Shown here: positions 1 through 9,930 of the stretch, piece by piece
Layout: each line of letters begins with the position of its first letter
How positions within the stretch are numbered: the stretch's first letter is position 1
DNA from: Mannheimia haemolytica
GTDB lineage: Bacteria; Pseudomonadota; Gammaproteobacteria; Enterobacterales; Pasteurellaceae
Direction of reading: 5' to 3'
DNA: 64,000 nt
Assembly: GCF_004342115.1 (NCBI RefSeq)
Contig: NZ_SMAC01000006.1
Coordinates: forward strand, 1 to 64,000
The notes under the pieces: generated by a model
What the model was told of the DNA's origin: nothing
The model's database searches: none
Seen by the model: the letters and a program-made list of their open reading frames with translations, nothing else
Position numbers and translations under genes: made by a program

Positions 1-1
1 C

Positions 2-80
2 CGCATCGGTAATGTGAGCATTTCGATAGGTTCAACGACTTAACGATTATTTAACCAAATCCCTCTAAATGAGGGGTTTA
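2..80 (+). terminator. Possible tail of an upstream element gene plus a terminator-like hairpin
   Basis: A reading frame open from the window edge stops at a TAA at 41-43, so it could be the last dozen codons of a cut-off gene. This is too short to assign. It is followed by a short hairpin, CCCTC-taaat-GAGGG (61-75), then GTTTATTT, which could end that transcript. The next gene has its own ribosome-binding site just downstream. Confidence 0.3.
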
Positions 81-92
81 TTTGGAGAGAAT

Positions 93-314
93 ATGAACAT
101 CTACACTGACTTCCTTTCTCGTGAAGAGATTGAATTTATTACTCAATGCAAGCAGAAAAATCTAATCAAAAAACAACTCAACATTATGGGCATTCCATTT
201 AAAGAAAATGCAAATGGATTCCCTGTTGTCCGCCGTGATTATGCTCAGGCTAAACAGCGTAAACCTATTGCAACGAATGATTCTGACTGGGTATCAAATG
301 CATTTAAAGCGTAA
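93..314 (+). CDS. DUF4224-like small protein, integrase partner
   Basis: This is a small protein of 73 residues. The start at 93 is preferred over an in-frame ATG at 69 because GGAGAG lies just upstream of it. The N-terminus (FLSREEIEFITQ) and the later GFPVVRRDY segment resemble the DUF4224 family. Members of that family usually sit directly beside phage or island integrases, and their role is not established; excisionase or integrase-accessory functions have been suggested. It lies 21 bp upstream of the integrase on the same strand, so the two are probably co-transcribed. The family call is from memory of the motif and was not searched. Confidence 0.65.
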   Translation: MNIYTDFLSREEIEFITQCKQKNLIKKQLNIMGIPFKENANGFPVVRRDYAQAKQRKPIATNDSDWVSNAFKA

Positions 315-335
315 ATTGAGAAGAAGGAGGCACTT

Positions 336-1376
336 ATGGCACGCCCTCGAAAATATGAAAACAACGGATTGCCACAAAACCTACTCTGCCGCCGCAGAAA
401 ACGAGCAAACGGAAGTATAGTTGAATACTACTTTTACGTTCTTGCCGACGGCAAAGAAAGGTCTCTCGGTACAAACAAACACGAAGCAATTTTAGAAGCA
501 GCCAAGCTAAATTTTGAAAATAGTAGAAAATCCCCAATTGTTTTATTTATTGATGTGGCAAAACGCTATGAATTGGAAGTTGTTCCAACCAAAAAAGCCA
601 AAAACACTCGTCAATCTAATTTACAGGCTATTCATTGGCTATGTAAATTCTTTGGTAACCCACCTGCACCGCTCGAAAAAATTGAGCCAAAGCACATCAG
701 TCAATATTTACAATGGAGAAAAGACACGCCGGCTGTTGCTAATATTGAGGTAGGTTTATTTAACACAATTTGGAATATGGCAAGAGAATGGGGATACACT
801 GCTCTTCCAAGCCCATCACAAGGTGTAAAAAAATTCCCGACCAAATATCGTGAAGTTTATGTAGAGGATTATATCCTTGATAAAATCTATGAATTTGCAG
901 ATGAAAGAATGGCGGATATTATCGAAACAGCCTATTTGCTGGGACAAAGACCGATTGATATTTGTAATATACACCGCTCACACATCTATGACGGTATATT
1001 GCATATTACTCAACAGAAGACAGGGAAAAAAGTGAGATTTGAAATTAGTGGTCGGCTAAAAGAAATTTTAGATAAAAGGTTGGGATACGAATCAGACTGG
1101 ATTTTTACCAATAAATGGGGGAAAAAATTAAAACGGCGAAGTTTAGGCGATCATTTTAAAGAAATAAGGGAGAGAGCAATGAAAGCATATCCTGAACTTG
1201 CTGATGAAATCGCTAAAGTACAAATGCGTGATATGCGTGCCAAAGCAGCCACCGATATTTCCCTAATGACAACCGATGAACAAGCTCAAAAACAACTTGG
1301 GCATACATCAAAAAGAATGACACATCATTACATCAGAAAAGACAAAATCCTCAAACCTACCGATGAAATCACCTAA
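336..1376 (+). CDS. int: Tyrosine recombinase (phage or island integrase)
   Basis: A full-length site-specific recombinase of 346 residues that would catalyse integration and excision of the element entering from the left edge. The N-terminal half carries the arm- and core-binding regions. The C-terminal half carries the catalytic residues: Arg in GQRPIDI near residue 205, a beta-hairpin Lys in KTGKK near 230, Arg in RDMRAKAATD near 299, His in QLGHT near 322 and the Tyr nucleophile in HHYIRK near 331. The usual HxxR box reads RDMR, a variant that I recall from some phage integrases. An AAGGAGG ribosome-binding site precedes the ATG. The gene points toward rplY, as expected for an integrase next to its attachment site. 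The rest of the element is outside the window. Confidence 0.92.
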   Translation: MARPRKYENNGLPQNLLCRRRKRANGSIVEYYFYVLADGKERSLGTNKHEAILEAAKLNFENSRKSPIVLFIDVAKRYELEVVPTKKAKNTRQSNLQAIHWLCKFFGNPPAPLEKIEPKHISQYLQWRKDTPAVANIEVGLFNTIWNMAREWGYTALPSPSQGVKKFPTKYREVYVEDYILDKIYEFADERMADIIETAYLLGQRPIDICNIHRSHIYDGILHITQQKTGKKVRFEISGRLKEILDKRLGYESDWIFTNKWGKKLKRRSLGDHFKEIRERAMKAYPELADEIAKVQMRDMRAKAATDISLMTTDEQAQKQLGHTSKRMTHHYIRKDKILKPTDEIT

Positions 1377-1534
1377 AAATAAAGCCCTTTTGCCAAATAC
1401 AAAAGAGCCATTTACTCACCTAAAATCCGTTCCGAAACTATTTTGTAAATAATTGATTTTATTGACCTAAAAAACTATAAAATCGCAAAAAGTTTCGGAA
1501 CAGAAAACAGCGTTAAACCCTTGTAAATCAAGGA
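1377..1534. other. Probable attachment-site junction of the integrated element
   Basis: This non-coding stretch lies between the integrase stop and the 3' end of rplY. It contains an 11-bp inverted repeat, GTTCCGAAACT at 1429-1439 and AGTTTCGGAAC at 1491-1501, separated by 51 AT-rich bases. An integrase whose 3' end faces a conserved chromosomal gene commonly marks the att junction, so the crossover probably lies here or at the end of rplY. The other end of the element is not in the window, so the core repeat cannot be defined. The hairpin CCTTG-taaat-CAAGG (1518-1532) next to the rplY stop may be the rplY terminator. Confidence 0.45.
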
Positions 1535-1822
1535 TTACGCACGTTTGAAGTCTAAGTGAACTAATTTTGGTTTAGTTGGGTGGCGTTGAATTGCTTGTAC
1601 TTTTACTTGCTCTTCTTTACCTGCAACAACGATAGTTAATACTTCGTTATAGAATGAATCGTGAACTTGTGCGTTGTTCACTTTATCGTGATCTAAAATG
1701 ATTGATACAGGCTCTGCATTACCACCGTAGATGATTGCAGGAACTTGACCATTGTGACGCAGGCGGCGGCTCGCACCCTTACCTTGCGCAGAACGAACTT
1801 CAGCTTCAAATTTGAATGACAT
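1535..1822 (-). CDS. rplY: 50S ribosomal protein L25
   Basis: This is the 5S rRNA-binding protein L25 of the large ribosomal subunit. At 95 residues it is the short gammaproteobacterial form, with the N-terminal RNA-binding domain and without the C-terminal CTC extension. Recognisable segments are [20 protein letters not shown] near the N-terminus and [18 protein letters not shown] at the end. It is transcribed alone, with a structured leader upstream. L25 is known to repress its own mRNA in E. coli. The neighbouring element integrated close to its 3' end but leaves the coding sequence intact. Confidence 0.97.
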   Translation of the reverse strand: MSFKFEAEVRSAQGKGASRRLRHNGQVPAIIYGGNAEPVSIILDHDKVNNAQVHDSFYNEVLTIVVAGKEEQVKVQAIQRHPTKPKLVHLDFKRA

Positions 1823-1839
1823 AGTTTTATTCTCTTAAA

Positions 1840-1950
1840 TAAAATGGGGAAATCCCCGTGAATAGAAAAAACAGCAGGCGACCCAGCTGTTTCCGAAAAA
1901 ATATCGGCATATCCGTCTCGATATGCCAGCTACGTATTTTACTGAAGTTG
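1840..1950 (-). promoter_or_regulatory. Structured rplY leader and malic-enzyme terminator
   Basis: Read on the minus strand, three hairpins follow one another. GGCATATC-gagacg-GATATGCC runs into a T-rich tract and is a good terminator for the malic enzyme gene. AAACAGC-tgggtcgcct-GCTGTTT also ends in a T run, like an attenuator. A short GGGGA-TTTCCCC stem lies close to the rplY start codon. The last two are inferred to belong to the rplY 5' UTR, where autoregulation by L25 would act. The exact fold was not computed. Confidence 0.5.
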
Positions 1951-1973
1951 CAGAAAAATGCAATGTAAAAATA

Positions 1974-3242
1974 TTAAGCAACCAGTTTTTTCAACTGCTC
2001 TGCATAAGCTTCCCAATCTGTAATTGGTCGAGTTGCTACACCTGATTGAATTGCTGCTTTTGCTACACCAATCGAGACATTCACGATCAAACGTGGATCA
2101 AATGGCGTTGGAATAATATATTCCGGGCCAAACGATAATTCGCCATAAGTTGAAATAACTTCAAACGGCACAGGTTCTTTAGCCAACTCTGCAATCGCAT
2201 GGGCTGCTGCCATTTTCATTTCTTCATTAATGGTTTTTGCCCCAACATCTAATGCTCCACGGAATAAGAACGGGAAACAAAGCACATTATTCACTTGGTT
2301 TTTAAAGTCTGAACGACCGGTACATACAATCGCATCTGGACGGACAGCCTTCGCTTCAGCAGGTGTAATTTCCGGCACAGGGTTCGCTAAAGCAAGAATT
2401 AATGGATCTTTTGCCATTGTTTTAACCATTTCTTGCGTTAAAGCTCCGCCTTTTGAACAACCTAAGAAAACATCTGCATTCGCAACGGCATCTGCCAATG
2501 TTCTCCAACCATTATCTTCTATTGCATAGAATTGTTTGGTTTCATCCATCTTATCACCACGACCTTGGAAAATAACGCCCTTAGAATCGCACATTGTGAT
2601 ATTTTCTTTTTTCACACCTAATGAACGGAGTAAGTTAGTACACGCAATCGCTGATGCTCCAGCACCGTTTACCACTAAACGTACTTCTGAAATTGCTTTA
2701 CCTACCACTTGTAATCCGTTAATCACCGCCGCACCGGTAATAATTGCCGTACCGTGTTGATCATCGTGGAACACAGGGATTCCCATACGTTCACGTAATT
2801 TTTGCTCTACATAAAAACATTCAGGTGCTTTAATATCTTCCAGATTAATGCCACCAAAAGTCGGTTCTAACGATGCAATAATCTCCACTAATTTCTCCGG
2901 ATCAGTTTCATTAATTTCAATATCAAACACATCAATTCCGGCAAATTTCTTAAATAGAACACCTTTGCCTTCCATCACAGGCTTACTTGCTAAAGCACCA
3001 ATATTGCCTAAGCCTAACACTGCTGTACCATTAGAAATTACTGCAACTAAGTTACCTCGTGCCGTATAACGATAAGAAGCTGAAGGATCTTTTTCAATCG
3101 CTAAGCAAGGCTCAGCAACCCCAGGAGAGTACGCTAAAGCTAAATCGTGCTGAGTATCTAATGCTTTAGTAGGAGTAACGGAAATTTTTCCGGGGATTGG
3201 GAACTCGTGAAAATCAAGCGCCTGTTGTTTTAAATCGCTCAT
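1974..3242 (-). CDS. maeB: NADP-dependent malic enzyme, short form
   Basis: Oxidative decarboxylation of malate to pyruvate with reduction of NAD(P), linking the TCA cycle to pyruvate and NADPH supply. The frame is open upstream, but the start was placed at [19 protein letters not shown] because this matches the family N-terminus; the protein is then 422 residues. Visible blocks are the substrate and metal region [16 protein letters not shown], the Rossmann segment [12 protein letters not shown] and the conserved [13 protein letters not shown]. coli MaeB is about 760 residues with a C-terminal phosphotransacetylase-like domain; that domain is absent here and the frame ends cleanly. It is transcribed on its own and ends in a hairpin before rplY. 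Confidence 0.88.
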   Translation of the reverse strand: MSDLKQQALDFHEFPIPGKISVTPTKALDTQHDLALAYSPGVAEPCLAIEKDPSASYRYTARGNLVAVISNGTAVLGLGNIGALASKPVMEGKGVLFKKFAGIDVFDIEINETDPEKLVEIIASLEPTFGGINLEDIKAPECFYVEQKLRERMGIPVFHDDQHGTAIITGAAVINGLQVVGKAISEVRLVVNGAGASAIACTNLLRSLGVKKENITMCDSKGVIFQGRGDKMDETKQFYAIEDNGWRTLADAVANADVFLGCSKGGALTQEMVKTMAKDPLILALANPVPEITPAEAKAVRPDAIVCTGRSDFKNQVNNVLCFPFLFRGALDVGAKTINEEMKMAAAHAIAELAKEPVPFEVISTYGELSFGPEYIIPTPFDPRLIVNVSIGVAKAAIQSGVATRPITDWEAYAEQLKKLVA

Positions 3243-3398
3243 TTTAGAAACCTTATAATCTATAAAAATAAAAGTAATCAATAATAGCCAAAGAGTAGCC
3301 ATTTTACCCTAAATTTTTTCGCATTTTTATGGCTTTGCTCTCATTTTTTATGATATTTACAAAAAATAATACAAAAACGTCCGCTTGTTTTACTCAAA

Positions 3399-4310
3399 TC
3401 AAGCATTCTTCATCTTATTGATAAAATAAGAAACCATTTCAGAAGCTATATCAACATCATTTACTCTCTCTATGCCTTCAAATCCTGGGCTGGCATTGAC
3501 TTCTAAAATAACTACGCCTTTCTCTGTCCGCAGAAAATCAACGCCTGCAATATCAAGCCCTATCGTTTTAGTTGCTTTAATTGCTAACGCACGTTCCATC
3601 TGAGTTAATTCAATCGGTTGAGCCGTTCCACCTTGATGAATATTGGCTCTAAAATCACCTGTTACGCTGGTTCGGCTCATGGCAGCAACCACTTCATTGC
3701 CAATCACAAACGCCCGAATATCTTGCCCTTTAGCTTCGCCCACAAATTGTTGGCATAGATAAGGCTCATTTACTTGCCTAAAGGTCGCTAACACGGCCTC
3801 GGCATTATTTTTGCCTTCAAATAGCATTACGCCATTCCCCTGTGAACCATTTAGCACTTTTGAAATAAGTGGAAAAGCAAATTGATTGAGTTGTGATTTC
3901 ACAGAAACCAAATGCCCTGCAAAATTCGTATTAGGAACCGGCAAATTGTGTTTGGCTAATTTTTGTAATGTTCGCCATTTGTCTCGGGCTAACGCAAATG
4001 CCGCTGAATGATTTAGAACAGGAATACCTTTCGCCTCAAAATGGCGTAACACCGAACAGCCCATTTCGGTACTGCCTGTGCCAAAACGGGGTAAAATGCC
4101 GTCATAATTCGGCAACAATACCGGCTCCGGACGGTTGTTATCATAGCTCTCGCCAGCTTGATAGTAGATCTTAAATTCGCCATTTTCTAATCCGAGTAGC
4201 ATTCGATTCGGGTCTAAAATATCCAGCTCAATCCCCTTTGCCTCACAAGCGGCTTTTATTCGACAGCAGCTATATAAACGAGGCTCTCGACATAGCATTA
4301 GCCACTTCAT
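3399..4310 (-). CDS. rimK: Ribosomal protein S6 glutamate ligase (RimK)
   Basis: An ATP-grasp ligase that adds glutamate residues to the C-terminus of ribosomal protein S6. The protein is 303 residues, the usual family length. An N-terminal domain precedes the ATP-grasp fold, which shows the glycine-rich nucleotide loop KVLNGSQGNGVMLFEG near residue 150 and the metal-binding ILEVNASPGFEGIE near 270. Its start overlaps the nfsA stop by 4 bp, so the two are translationally coupled. The nfsA-rimK pairing is also known from E. coli, which supports both assignments. Confidence 0.93.
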   Translation of the reverse strand: MKWLMLCREPRLYSCCRIKAACEAKGIELDILDPNRMLLGLENGEFKIYYQAGESYDNNRPEPVLLPNYDGILPRFGTGSTEMGCSVLRHFEAKGIPVLNHSAAFALARDKWRTLQKLAKHNLPVPNTNFAGHLVSVKSQLNQFAFPLISKVLNGSQGNGVMLFEGKNNAEAVLATFRQVNEPYLCQQFVGEAKGQDIRAFVIGNEVVAAMSRTSVTGDFRANIHQGGTAQPIELTQMERALAIKATKTIGLDIAGVDFLRTEKGVVILEVNASPGFEGIERVNDVDIASEMVSYFINKMKNA

Positions 4311-5026
4311 TTTTTCAGCAATCCTTTCTGATTGAAAAACGGCAAAATATGCGGACGAACAGGCTTATCCAATGTTTTATGAATAGCTGCTTGCCATTGT
4401 TGTGGCTCGCCGATTCTGGCTTGGTAGTAAGCGGTCAAATTTTCATTATATTTTGCAAATTCAGTCCAATCAAAATCCTGATATTGATTGTTATAACAAA
4501 CCAAACTATTCGGCAAACGAGGTTTTATTGCCGGCTCTTGTGCCGGATACCCCAAACACATACCCACCAGTGGAACACAATATTCCGGCAAGTTAAGGGC
4601 TTTAGAAACCCGCTCAATATCATTACGCAATGCTCCAATATACACCGCTCCCAGCCCTAGTGATTCGGCGGCTAAAAATACATTCTGGGCAAAAATACCG
4701 GTATCTACCGCCCCAATCAACGACACCTCCGCCCATTCCAACTGCGATTCAGGGACAAGTTGTTTGTGTTTATTAAAATCAATGCAGAACACCAAAAATT
4801 CAGCACAATCTACTACATATTGCATACCTGAAACGGCTTTTAATGTTTCTCGAATCTGCCGATCGGTTACACGAATCACCGTCACACATTGCAGATGATT
4901 TGAACTTGAAGCCGCTTTACCTGCCTCAATTAAGGTTTGGAAAATCTCTTCAGAAATAGGCTGTTCGGTAAATTTACGAATAGAACGGTGAGATAAAATC
5001 GTCTCAAGAGTCGGTTTACTTTGCAT
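4307..5026 (-). CDS. nfsA: Oxygen-insensitive NADPH nitroreductase (NfsA)
   Basis: An FMN-dependent reductase that reduces nitroaromatics and quinones in two-electron steps. The protein is 239 residues, typical of NfsA. The FMN-binding SHRSIRKF motif lies near residues 12-19, and SSSNHLQCVTVIRV near 41-54 matches the family core. GLGAVYIGALRNDIERV and the PLVGMCLGYP segment are conserved. It is the first gene of the nfsA-rimK pair and lies 12 bp downstream of mtgA on the same strand. Confidence 0.93.
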   Translation of the reverse strand: MQSKPTLETILSHRSIRKFTEQPISEEIFQTLIEAGKAASSSNHLQCVTVIRVTDRQIRETLKAVSGMQYVVDCAEFLVFCIDFNKHKQLVPESQLEWAEVSLIGAVDTGIFAQNVFLAAESLGLGAVYIGALRNDIERVSKALNLPEYCVPLVGMCLGYPAQEPAIKPRLPNSLVCYNNQYQDFDWTEFAKYNENLTAYYQARIGEPQQWQAAIHKTLDKPVRPHILPFFNQKGLLKK

Positions 5027-5037
5027 ATTTTTCTCGT

Positions 5038-5811
5038 CTAAAGTTTATCTAAATAATTTTTGCCATCAAGCAAACTTACTTGTCGCATAATCCACGCTTG
5101 GCGTTTTCGCATACTCGGGCCGGGTTTATCTACCCTAAACACCAACGGGTTAGGCAAAGAGGCTGCCAATAGTGCGGATTCTTGCAAGGTTAGCTGTTTG
5201 GCTGATTTTTTGAAAAAATGCTTTGCGGCTGCTTCCACCCCGAAAATGCCGTTACCAAATTCCGCAATATTGAGGTACACCTCTAAAATCCGATCCTTAC
5301 TCCACACATTTTCGACTAACAGGGTTAAAGGCACTTCAATCCCTTTGCGTAACCAGCTTTGCCCGTGCCACAAAAACATATTTTTTACCGTTTGTTGCGA
5401 AATGGTTGAACCTCCACGCACTTTTTTGGATTTAGCATTCAGTTTCAAGGCAGTTTCTATCGCTTGTAAGTCAATGCCAAAATGGCTTTCAAACTTTTGA
5501 TCTTCTGAGGCAATCACAGCCATTTGCATTTGCCACGAAATCTCATTCAGGCTCACCCATTCTTTTTTGATCGGGTAAGATTTCCCCTGAACCAGATTCT
5601 CCACCTTTTTTTGCACCATATACGCAGAATAAGGCACCGGTAACACCGAAAAAATCAGTATCGGAATCAGGAAAAATGTGCCACCAAAGGTTAATAAGCG
5701 ACTAGAACCAAACCAAAGCCAGCCCAGTTTACTTTTTATTTTGCGAGGAATAAAAAAAAGCCCTATTTTCTTCAAAAGAGAGCTTAAAAATCGCTTGTTA
5801 CGCTTTGCCAT
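5038..5811 (-). CDS. mtgA: Monofunctional peptidoglycan glycosyltransferase
   Basis: Polymerises lipid II into glycan strands at the inner membrane. A single membrane anchor (about residues 35-60) precedes a GT51 domain. Visible family motifs are ASEDQKFESHFGID with the catalytic Glu, GGSTISQQTVKN, and KDRILEVYLNIAEFGNGIFG. There is no transpeptidase domain. The start MAKRNKR is chosen because GGAACAG lies at a good distance upstream; an ATG 12 bp earlier has its AAGG too close. The start lies inside the end of trpR, so the two are coupled. The trpR-mtgA arrangement suggests co-transcription. Confidence 0.92.
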   Translation of the reverse strand: MAKRNKRFLSSLLKKIGLFFIPRKIKSKLGWLWFGSSRLLTFGGTFFLIPILIFSVLPVPYSAYMVQKKVENLVQGKSYPIKKEWVSLNEISWQMQMAVIASEDQKFESHFGIDLQAIETALKLNAKSKKVRGGSTISQQTVKNMFLWHGQSWLRKGIEVPLTLLVENVWSKDRILEVYLNIAEFGNGIFGVEAAAKHFFKKSAKQLTLQESALLAASLPNPLVFRVDKPGPSMRKRQAWIMRQVSLLDGKNYLDKL

Positions 5812-6118
5812 TGACTGTTCCATTAACCTTGCCGTTCACCCATTGCAGAAAATCTTGGTCGAGTGTTTTAAGCATATTTGAACCACGAGTGATGGTTGCC
5901 GCACTGGTATTTAAATTTTGTTGGATTTCCCGTTGCGAATCTTCACCTTTTAGCAAAGCTTGCACAATTTGTAAACGCAAGCCTAATGAACCTCGCTCAT
6001 CGGCGGTGAGAAACATTGAGAAAAACGGCTCAAGTTTATCTTCCGCAACCGCTTGTTCAAGCAGAGCCAAAAACTGCGTCCACTCGTTTGGATCTCGCTG
6101 GTTATAGAGTGTTTTCAT
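5798..6118 (-). CDS. trpR: Trp operon repressor
   Basis: A small tryptophan-sensing repressor of 106 residues. The helix-turn-helix region LLKGEDSQREIQQNLNTSAA is close to the E. coli sequence, and the upstream DERGSLGLRLQIVQALLKG helix is conserved. A matching operator is found in this window at 14172-14191 ahead of the dehydrogenase-trpBA operon, so a target is physically nearby. The C-terminus (VNGKVNGTVNGKA) is an unusual short repeat and overlaps the start of mtgA. No TrpR operator was seen in front of trpR itself. Confidence 0.95.
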   Translation of the reverse strand: MKTLYNQRDPNEWTQFLALLEQAVAEDKLEPFFSMFLTADERGSLGLRLQIVQALLKGEDSQREIQQNLNTSAATITRGSNMLKTLDQDFLQWVNGKVNGTVNGKA

Positions 6119-6197
6119 ACTGTCCCTTGAAGTAAAAACGGTGACAAGCGGTCAGATTTTTACAAAATTTTGCAGAAAAACGACCGCTTGCTCTCCA

Positions 6198-6839
6198 TTA
6201 TTTTTTCGATTTTTTACCGCCACGTTGGTCGTCTAACTCTGCCCCTTTCGGTACGCTGAATTTAAACAAATCGCTTGAGACACCGCCGGTAGTAATATTG
6301 CGTAACACATATAAGTTACTTTGCCCGTCACGCTCAATGGTGCTGAAACCTTTTAATAAACCGCTTTGGTCAATCCGCACATCAAACTGTTTTAAATTGC
6401 TTTTTTTCGATTTTGGCTTAAGCACGAAAGTATCAGCACTCTGGCTGACATCATATTGATCCCAGTGGCTTTTATCACTGCTGGTTAATAAGACGAATGG
6501 CGTATTATTAACTGCATCTTGCACGGTATTTACCGTAACTTGTGAAACGAAAGGATCGTAAAACCATAAATCTTTGCCGTCAGATACAATCAAATTTTCT
6601 TGTGGTGATTTGGTATCCATTCTAAATAAGTTCGGGCGTTTTACTTGGAATTTGCCTTTGCCTTGCTGAATTTGTTTACCTTTGCTAGAACGCACGGTTT
6701 GGTCGAAATCCGCACTATATTGGCTTACTTGTTCCAAACGGCGTTGTAATTCTGCAACAGATTGAGCATCAGCCAATGCCACATTTGCCAAGCCAAATAA
6801 CGCTAAACCGAATACCGATTTTTTAAATAATGTTTTCAT
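6198..6839 (-). CDS. lolA: Outer-membrane lipoprotein carrier protein LolA
   Basis: A periplasmic chaperone that receives lipoproteins from LolCDE and hands them to LolB. The protein is 213 residues with a clear signal peptide (MKTLFKK, hydrophobic core, cut near ANVALADA). The mature part has the expected [20 protein letters not shown] and [13 protein letters not shown] strands and a Lys-rich tail. An uptake signal lies just upstream of trpR at 6144-6152, in the gap downstream of lolA. It is probably transcribed alone. Confidence 0.95.
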   Translation of the reverse strand: MKTLFKKSVFGLALFGLANVALADAQSVAELQRRLEQVSQYSADFDQTVRSSKGKQIQQGKGKFQVKRPNLFRMDTKSPQENLIVSDGKDLWFYDPFVSQVTVNTVQDAVNNTPFVLLTSSDKSHWDQYDVSQSADTFVLKPKSKKSNLKQFDVRIDQSGLLKGFSTIERDGQSNLYVLRNITTGGVSSDLFKFSVPKGAELDDQRGGKKSKK

Positions 6840-6949
6840 TTGTTTTCCTTTTTACCAACAAGAATTTTCTTGTTTGACAATAAAATCATCAAAAGTTTCA
6901 TATTAATGAACTGTTACAACAATACAATAAAAGTCGTGAATTGTATAGT

Positions 6950-9808
6950 TTAATGAGCTTCGTCCCAGTTTTCGCCTACGCCAACTTCGGCAATCAGTGG
7001 CACTTTGAGGCTAATCGCTTTTTCCATTTCGGTTTTGATTAATTGGCTGTAATGGTCGATTTTATCGGCTTTGACTTCAAACACCAATTCATCGTGAACC
7101 TGCATAATCATTTTGATTTCATCATTATCACGAATCGCATTATCAATACCAATCATCGCCACCTTAATAATATCGGCAGCCGTGCCTTGCATTGGGGCGT
7201 TGATTGCCACCCGTTCTGCTGCTTTACGCAAAATAGCATTGCCGGATTTAATATCAGGCAAGTACAAACGGCGACCAAATAGGGTTTCAACATAGCCTTT
7301 TTCAACTGCAACTTCACGAATATCGGTCATAAATTGTTGAACCGCCGGGTAACGTTGGAAGTAGAGATCCATATATTTTTGAGCCTCTGCACGCCCAATC
7401 CCTAATTGGTTTGAAAGCCCAAATGACGACATTCCGTAAATCAGCCCGAAGTTAATTGCTTTCGCACTGCGGCGTTGTTCGGAGGTGACTTCACCTAACT
7501 CCACCCCGAAAATTTCGGCAGCGGTAGCACGGTGAATATCTTTGCCCTCCGCAAAGGCGTTAATCATTCCCTCATCATTCGATAAATGAGCCATAATCCG
7601 TAGCTCAATTTGTGAATAGTCGGCAGCGACAATTTTATAACCTTCTCTCGCGACAAAAGCTTGGCGAATCCGTCTGCCCTCTTCATTGCGGATCGGAATG
7701 TTCTGCAAATTCGGATCGCTGGAAGAAAGGCGTCCGGTTGCGGTGACTGCTTGATTGTAAGAGGTATGCACCCGCCCTGTTTTTTTGTTAATCAGTTGTG
7801 GTAATTTATCGGTGTAGGTAGATTTCAACTTACTTAACCCACGATGCTCCATTAATAACTTCGGCACTAAATGCCCTTGTTGAGCCAACTCGTCTAACAC
7901 TTCTTCGTTGGTTGAGGGTGCACCTTTTGGGGTTTTCTTCAACACCGGCAAGCCTAATTTTTCAAACAAAATCTCTTGTAATTGTTTAGTTGAGGCAAGA
8001 TTGAAGGTTTGCCCTGCTTCTGCGTGTACTAATGTTTCAACTTCCTCCAAACGTTTTTCAATTTCAGCCGATTGGGTCAATAATTTTTTCGGGTCAATCA
8101 ACACGCCATTGCGTTCAATTCGAGAAAGTACGCCCACAAGTGGCATTTCAATTTCATCGAATAACTTCACCAATTCAGGCTCTTGCTGTAGTTTTTCCCA
8201 CAATACTTGGTGGAGTTTCATCGTCACATCGGCATCTTCTGCCGCATATTCAGCCGCTTTTGCTATCTCGATTTTATCGAAGGTCAGTTGATTTTTCCCC
8301 TTACCAGCAAGCTCTTCAAACGGAATCGTTTTATGCCCCAAATAACGGGCGGCTAAATCGTCCATATTATGACGACCGGTGCTGTTTTGGGTGTAAGATT
8401 CAATCATCGTATCAAAAGCAACACCTTGTAGCCCAATGCCGTAGTTCGCAAAAATGGTTAAATCATATTTAATATTCTGCCCGATCTTTTTAATCTCCGG
8501 GTTAAGCAAAATCGGCTTGAGTTTACTTAAACAAGCGGTCAAATTTAGCTGATTTTTTACCAATTCATCGGAAGACGGGCTTTCTGAACGCTCCTCATCA
8601 CCGAACATATCGGCTTGTTGCGGTTGGGCTTTTTGCTTATGCCCAAGCGGAATATAGCACGCCTCGCCATTTTCCAGTGCAAAGGAAATACCGACCAAAT
8701 TAGCCGACATTGCGTCAAGGCTGTCGGTTTCGGTATCCACCGCAATCAAACGAGCTGCGGTGAGTTTTTCGATCCAGGCTGATAATTTCTGTTCAGTATC
8801 AACGGTCTCATATTTGCTACGATCGATCTCGACCACATTTGCAACATTTTCCTCATTTCTGACCGCTTGTGTTACTTGGTAATTATTCGGTACTTTTTCA
8901 GCCGAAGTTTGAGTGACCGGATTGGCATTTTGATTCACTTCGTTCAGCCAGCGTTTAAATTCATAATGCTCAAATAATTGAGCAAGCTCAGCACGGTCTT
9001 GCGGCTGTGTTAAAAGTTGATCGTGAGTAACATCAAGTTCCACATCGGTTTTGATGGTAGCAAGCAAATAGGATAAATCGGCATTCGCTTTTTCCGCTTC
9101 CAATTTTGGGGCGAAATTTTTTGCCCCACGGAAAGAAAGGGTGGCAATTTGATCCAAATTAGCATAAATCTGTTCAAGTGAACCAATGCCTTGCAATAAA
9201 GCTAATGCGGTCTTTTCCCCCACACCTTTTACGCCCGGAATGTTATCGGCGGAATCGCCCATTAATGCCAGAAAGTCGATAATCAACTCAGGCGGAATGC
9301 CATATTTTTCAATCACGCCTTCACGATCTAACAAAGTATTGTTCATCGTGTTAATCAACATAATGTGATCGTTCACCAATTGTGCCATATCTTTATCGCC
9401 GGTGCTGATCAACACATCTTTGCCGTCTTTAGCGGCTTGCACAGCAAGCGTGCCGATCACATCATCAGCTTCCACACCTTCAATCGAAATCAGTGGAATG
9501 CCTAAGGCTTTGATAATGCGATGCAAAGGCTCAATTTGAGGGCGTAAATCATCGGGCATTGGTGGGCGGTGCGATTTATATTGCTTAAACAACTCATAAC
9601 GGAAGGTTTTCCCTTTGGTATCAAACACCACAGCAATATGGCTTGGATTCACTTGTGAAATCAGGCTTTTTAACATATTCAGCACGCCATACATTGCCCC
9701 TGTCGGTTCGCCTAAGCGATTAGTGAGCGGAGGGAAAGCGTGAAATGCTCGATATAAATAGGAAGAACCATCCACCAATACCAGTGGATTTTTTGCGATA
9801 GTTGCCAT
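6950..9808 (-). CDS. polA: DNA polymerase I
   Basis: DNA repair and Okazaki-fragment maturation polymerase of 952 residues, close to the family length. The 5' nuclease domain occupies about residues 1-290 ([34 protein letters not shown]). The 3'-5' exonuclease domain follows and keeps its DxE motif in [11 protein letters not shown] near 356. The polymerase domain has motif A ([14 protein letters not shown]), motif B ([14 protein letters not shown]) and motif C ([10 protein letters not shown]). All three activities appear intact. The N-terminus is unambiguous at [17 protein letters not shown] terminator hairpin of the preceding gene lies upstream. Confidence 0.98.
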   Translation of the reverse strand: MATIAKNPLVLVDGSSYLYRAFHAFPPLTNRLGEPTGAMYGVLNMLKSLISQVNPSHIAVVFDTKGKTFRYELFKQYKSHRPPMPDDLRPQIEPLHRIIKALGIPLISIEGVEADDVIGTLAVQAAKDGKDVLISTGDKDMAQLVNDHIMLINTMNNTLLDREGVIEKYGIPPELIIDFLALMGDSADNIPGVKGVGEKTALALLQGIGSLEQIYANLDQIATLSFRGAKNFAPKLEAEKANADLSYLLATIKTDVELDVTHDQLLTQPQDRAELAQLFEHYEFKRWLNEVNQNANPVTQTSAEKVPNNYQVTQAVRNEENVANVVEIDRSKYETVDTEQKLSAWIEKLTAARLIAVDTETDSLDAMSANLVGISFALENGEACYIPLGHKQKAQPQQADMFGDEERSESPSSDELVKNQLNLTACLSKLKPILLNPEIKKIGQNIKYDLTIFANYGIGLQGVAFDTMIESYTQNSTGRHNMDDLAARYLGHKTIPFEELAGKGKNQLTFDKIEIAKAAEYAAEDADVTMKLHQVLWEKLQQEPELVKLFDEIEMPLVGVLSRIERNGVLIDPKKLLTQSAEIEKRLEEVETLVHAEAGQTFNLASTKQLQEILFEKLGLPVLKKTPKGAPSTNEEVLDELAQQGHLVPKLLMEHRGLSKLKSTYTDKLPQLINKKTGRVHTSYNQAVTATGRLSSSDPNLQNIPIRNEEGRRIRQAFVAREGYKIVAADYSQIELRIMAHLSNDEGMINAFAEGKDIHRATAAEIFGVELGEVTSEQRRSAKAINFGLIYGMSSFGLSNQLGIGRAEAQKYMDLYFQRYPAVQQFMTDIREVAVEKGYVETLFGRRLYLPDIKSGNAILRKAAERVAINAPMQGTAADIIKVAMIGIDNAIRDNDEIKMIMQVHDELVFEVKADKIDHYSQLIKTEMEKAISLKVPLIAEVGVGENWDEAH

Positions 9809-9877
9809 AAAAATCTCTTTATAATCAAATAAATATTGGCGTTATTATACAAGAATAGGCGAAAAATAGGATAAAAA

Positions 9878-9909
9878 AAGCGTATTTCTGCTATTGCAAA
9901 AATACGCTT
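9878..9909 (-). terminator. Intrinsic terminator after the DUF945 gene
   Basis: On the minus strand a 10-bp stem (AAATAC GCTT paired with AAGCGTATTT) is followed directly by a run of seven T. It lies between the DUF945 gene and polA, which run in the same direction, so it separates their transcripts. Confidence 0.8.
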
Positions 9910-9930
9910 CATTTTACTGGGAAATTATGA

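Noticed and set aside
4238-4660. Plus-strand frame of 140 codons over rimK and nfsA
   Set aside because: It is antisense to two well-supported overlapping genes, has no recognisable domain and no ribosome-binding site.
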